NCBI RefSeq assembly: GCF_900091465.1 | Contig: NZ_FMHV01000002.1 | Coordinates: forward strand, 806,001-870,000 | DNA from: Micromonospora rhizosphaerae | GTDB taxonomy: Bacteria > Actinomycetota > Actinomycetes > Mycobacteriales > Micromonosporaceae | Direction of reading: 5' to 3' | DNA: 64,000 nt | In this document: in pieces, positions 62,142 through 64,000 of the stretch | How the letters are laid out: every line of letters begins with the position of its first letter | Numbering within the stretch: the stretch's first letter is position 1 | Position numbers and translations under genes: made by a program | The notes under the pieces: generated by a model | What the model saw: the letters and a program-made list of their open reading frames with translations, nothing else | Database searches by the model: none | What the model was told of the DNA's origin: nothing

Positions 62142-63140
62142 ATGGCCGTCAGCTCCGCCCCTCGGAATCTCGTGACCGACCCCGCCGTCGCCGCCGAACT
62201 GCACGTGCTGGTGCTCGCCGGTGGGCTCTCCTACGAGCGCGACGTCTCGCTCCGGTCCGGCCGCCGGGTGCTCGACGCGCTGCGCGCCGTCGGCGTCGAG
62301 GCGGAGCTGCGGGACGCCGACGTCGCGCTGCTGCCGGCCCTGGCGGCCGACCCGCCGGACGCCGTGATGATCGCCCTGCACGGCGCCACCGGTGAGGACG
62401 GCTCGCTGCGCGGCGTGCTGGACCTCTGCGACGTCCCCTACGTCGGCTGCGACGCCCGGGCGTCCCGGCTCGCATGGGACAAGCCGTCCGCCAAGGCGGT
62501 GCTCCGCGAGGCCGGCATCCCGACCCCGGACTGGGTGGCCCTGCCACACGACCGCTTCTCCGAGCTGGGCGCGGTGGCGGTGCTGGACCGGATCGTCGAC
62601 CGGATCGGCCTGCCGTTGATGGTGAAGCCGGCGCAGGGCGGCTCCGGACTCGGCGCCGCGGTGGTCCGGGACGCCGGGTCGCTCCCGGCCGCGATGGTCG
62701 GCTGTTTCGCGTACGACCAGACGGCGCTGGTCGAGCGCTACGTGCCCGGCATGGACGTGGCCGTCTCGGTGATCGACCTGGGCGAAGGCCCGCAGGCGCT
62801 CCCCCCGGTGGAGATCGTGCCCCGCAACGGCGTCTACGACTACGCCGCCCGCTACACCGCCGGGCGGACCACCTGGCACGCCCCGGCCCGGCTCGACCCG
62901 GAGGTGACCGAGCGGGTGGCCGAGGTGGCGCTGGCCGCGCACACCGCGCTCGGCCTGCGCGACATCTCCCGGGTGGACCTGATCGTCGACGCGTCCGGGC
63001 AGCCGCACGTGCTGGAGGTCAACGTGTCCCCGGGGATGACCGAGACGTCCCTGCTGCCGCTGGCCGTCCAGGCGGCCGGTCTGGACTTCGGACGGGTGCT
63101 CGGCACGCTGGTGACCCGAGCCGCCACCCGCCGCCCGTAG
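62142..63140 (+). CDS. D-alanine-D-alanine ligase family protein (ATP-grasp)
   Basis: 332 residues. Ddl motifs: GGLSYERDVSLRSG, ALHGATGEDGSLRGVLDLCDVPYVGCDARAS, MVKPAQGGSGLGAAVV, and the metal-binding DLIVDASGQPHVLEVNVSPGMTETSLLP. Ligates two D-alanines for peptidoglycan, or a related amino-acid dipeptide. It is coupled closely to the aminotransferase, which suggests a shared amino-acid pathway. CATGAT (62130-62135) is 6 nt upstream of the ATG. A second canonical ddl elsewhere cannot be excluded. Confidence 0.88.
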   Translation: MAVSSAPRNLVTDPAVAAELHVLVLAGGLSYERDVSLRSGRRVLDALRAVGVEAELRDADVALLPALAADPPDAVMIALHGATGEDGSLRGVLDLCDVPYVGCDARASRLAWDKPSAKAVLREAGIPTPDWVALPHDRFSELGAVAVLDRIVDRIGLPLMVKPAQGGSGLGAAVVRDAGSLPAAMVGCFAYDQTALVERYVPGMDVAVSVIDLGEGPQALPPVEIVPRNGVYDYAARYTAGRTTWHAPARLDPEVTERVAEVALAAHTALGLRDISRVDLIVDASGQPHVLEVNVSPGMTETSLLPLAVQAAGLDFGRVLGTLVTRAATRRP

Positions 63141-63229
63141 CCGACCCTCGGGCTTCCTGCCGACCCGCCCGTCCCCACCGTCGTCCGCTGCCCGGCCGCC
63201 TATCGGCTCGGATGTCGGTACGGCCGGTG

Positions 63230-63955
63230 CTAACTCGTCCGGGAGGCGGCGTCCGGGTCGTTCGTCGCCGGGCCCGCGGGCTCCGGGATCTCCTCGGCGG
63301 CCTCGATCACGGAGGCGGCCTCCTCCTCATCGGCACCGGCGCTCTGGGACGGTGACGGGGAGAAGCTGGACGGCGCCTGCCACTGGATGCGCGGCGGTTC
63401 GGCCAGCGGACGACCGCCAAACTCGGCCAGCCACGCCGCGACCAGGGCGAGGTTTTCCCGCCACTGCGCCTCGGAGATGGGCGGCAGGATCGAGTCCCAG
63501 AGGGAGAGGAACGTGCCGCGCAGCTGGAGCCGCCCGTACGGCCGGGCGAGGAACCACATGTGCAGGTGCGCGGAACCGTCACCCCAGCGGTTGACGTGCA
63601 CGCGGGCGACCCCGTCGAGCGACCGGATGGCCCGTTCCAGGCGTACCGTCATCACGCCCAGTTCGGCGGCGAGCAGGTTGGGCAGGTCGCCGAGGTCCAG
63701 GTGCGACCGCGACTCCAGGATGAGCACCATAGGCAGGCCGGTGGGTCGGTCCATGGCTCGGACCCGCCACCGCTCACCCACCCAGATGTAGGCCTCGTCG
63801 GGAGCGTTGCAGGCGGTGCATTCCCGACTTCCCTCGCCCCGGCGGGGAGGTTCGATCGGGACCGGGTCGTCGAGCTGCTTGACGCGGAGGTCGCCCTCGA
63901 AGGGGAAGGACGGCCACTGGGTGAAGTCCGGAACTGAGGGAGGGGTGTCGTGCAC
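63230..63955 (-). CDS. HIT-like superfamily protein
   Basis: 241 residues. A CTACNAPD (CxxC) segment near residue 45 and, at ~133-139, AHLHMWFLARP with an HxHxW arrangement, typical of galactose-1-phosphate uridylyltransferase/HIT-fold proteins. The C-terminus is acidic and disordered (EEEAASVIEAAEE). GTG 63955 is the only in-frame start with homology. Function unknown; nucleotide-binding is inferred. Confidence 0.7.
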   Translation of the reverse strand: MHDTPPSVPDFTQWPSFPFEGDLRVKQLDDPVPIEPPRRGEGSRECTACNAPDEAYIWVGERWRVRAMDRPTGLPMVLILESRSHLDLGDLPNLLAAELGVMTVRLERAIRSLDGVARVHVNRWGDGSAHLHMWFLARPYGRLQLRGTFLSLWDSILPPISEAQWRENLALVAAWLAEFGGRPLAEPPRIQWQAPSSFSPSPSQSAGADEEEAASVIEAAEEIPEPAGPATNDPDAASRTS

Positions 63956-64000
63956 GACGCTGACCCTAACCGAGACGAGGACCGCCTGTCCCTACCTGAT

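Noticed and set aside
1..64000. CRISPR arrays, insertion sequences, tRNA and rRNA genes
   Set aside because: No regularly spaced repeats, transposase motifs, inverted-repeat ends or tRNA-like T-loop sequences were seen by eye on either strand; a tRNAscan or ISfinder search would settle it.

Overview
The window is high-GC actinobacterial DNA with gene order and proteins typical of Micromonosporaceae (Micromonospora/Salinispora type). The lineage call is inference from protein character, many GTG starts, leaderless-looking promoters and synteny. The blocks rpsF-ssb-rpsR-rplI, dnaB, ponA-like PBP, DUF5318, padR-ino1, pcnA, murJ, sigM, trxB-trxA and cwlM are those found beside oriC in Streptomyces-like genomes. 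The right end is therefore probably the side nearer the origin; parAB, rnpA and dnaA would lie beyond it.

Layout. 1-2131 is a small regulatory patch: two tandem HTH proteins, a split XRE/TPR regulator, and a divergent pair of coupled small ORFs. 2181-10157 holds a DUF4192 protein, a fructosamine-kinase-like protein overlapping moaA, moaD, a membrane metallophosphoesterase and a PHP-UvrD fusion helicase. 10200-16412 holds an EamA transporter, an LppU-like protein, an AAA ATPase behind paired palindromes, a GNAT, a DoxX protein and a GT87 mannosyltransferase-like protein. 16453-19211 is a second molybdenum-cofactor cluster (moaC-mogA-moeA-moaE), complementing moaA/moaD. 19752-25556 holds a GGDEF-EAL protein, a GT-C protein, a phosphoribosyltransferase, a zinc-ribbon protein and a mycothiol-type DinB protein.

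25591-32062 is the replication/ribosome block: dnaB with a full-size intein, a repeat-bearing membrane protein inserted in the opposite direction, then rplI, rpsR (no zinc ligands), ssb and rpsF, whose leader looks like an S6:S18 autoregulatory hairpin. 32740-43441 is cell-envelope and repair (nfo, two GT-C type proteins, a class A PBP, DUF5318, padR-ino1 behind a perfect palindrome, ogt). 43538-49423 carries a SigE-type sigma factor with a propeller-like partner, an NfeD-like/flotillin pair and a secreted subtilase with fascin-like repeats. 49619-64000 carries pcnA, murJ, a MurJ-partner pseudokinase encoded separately, sigM and its anti-sigma factor, trxB-trxA behind a SigR-type promoter, cwlM, a GNAT, an aminotransferase-ddl pair and an HIT-like protein.

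Working together: molybdopterin synthesis is complete for precursor, dithiolene and metal-insertion steps except MoaD activation. Envelope synthesis (PBP, MurJ, pseudokinase, CwlM, Ddl-like) and redox control (SigM, thioredoxin) are clustered near the inferred origin. Perfect DnaA-box sequences occur in three intergenic regions. I see no tRNA or rRNA genes, CRISPR array or insertion sequence. No wholly new system stands out; the most unusual items are the split XRE/TPR regulator, the paired GTCTAGC palindromes, the zinc-less S18, the dnaB intein and the nonapeptide-repeat protein.
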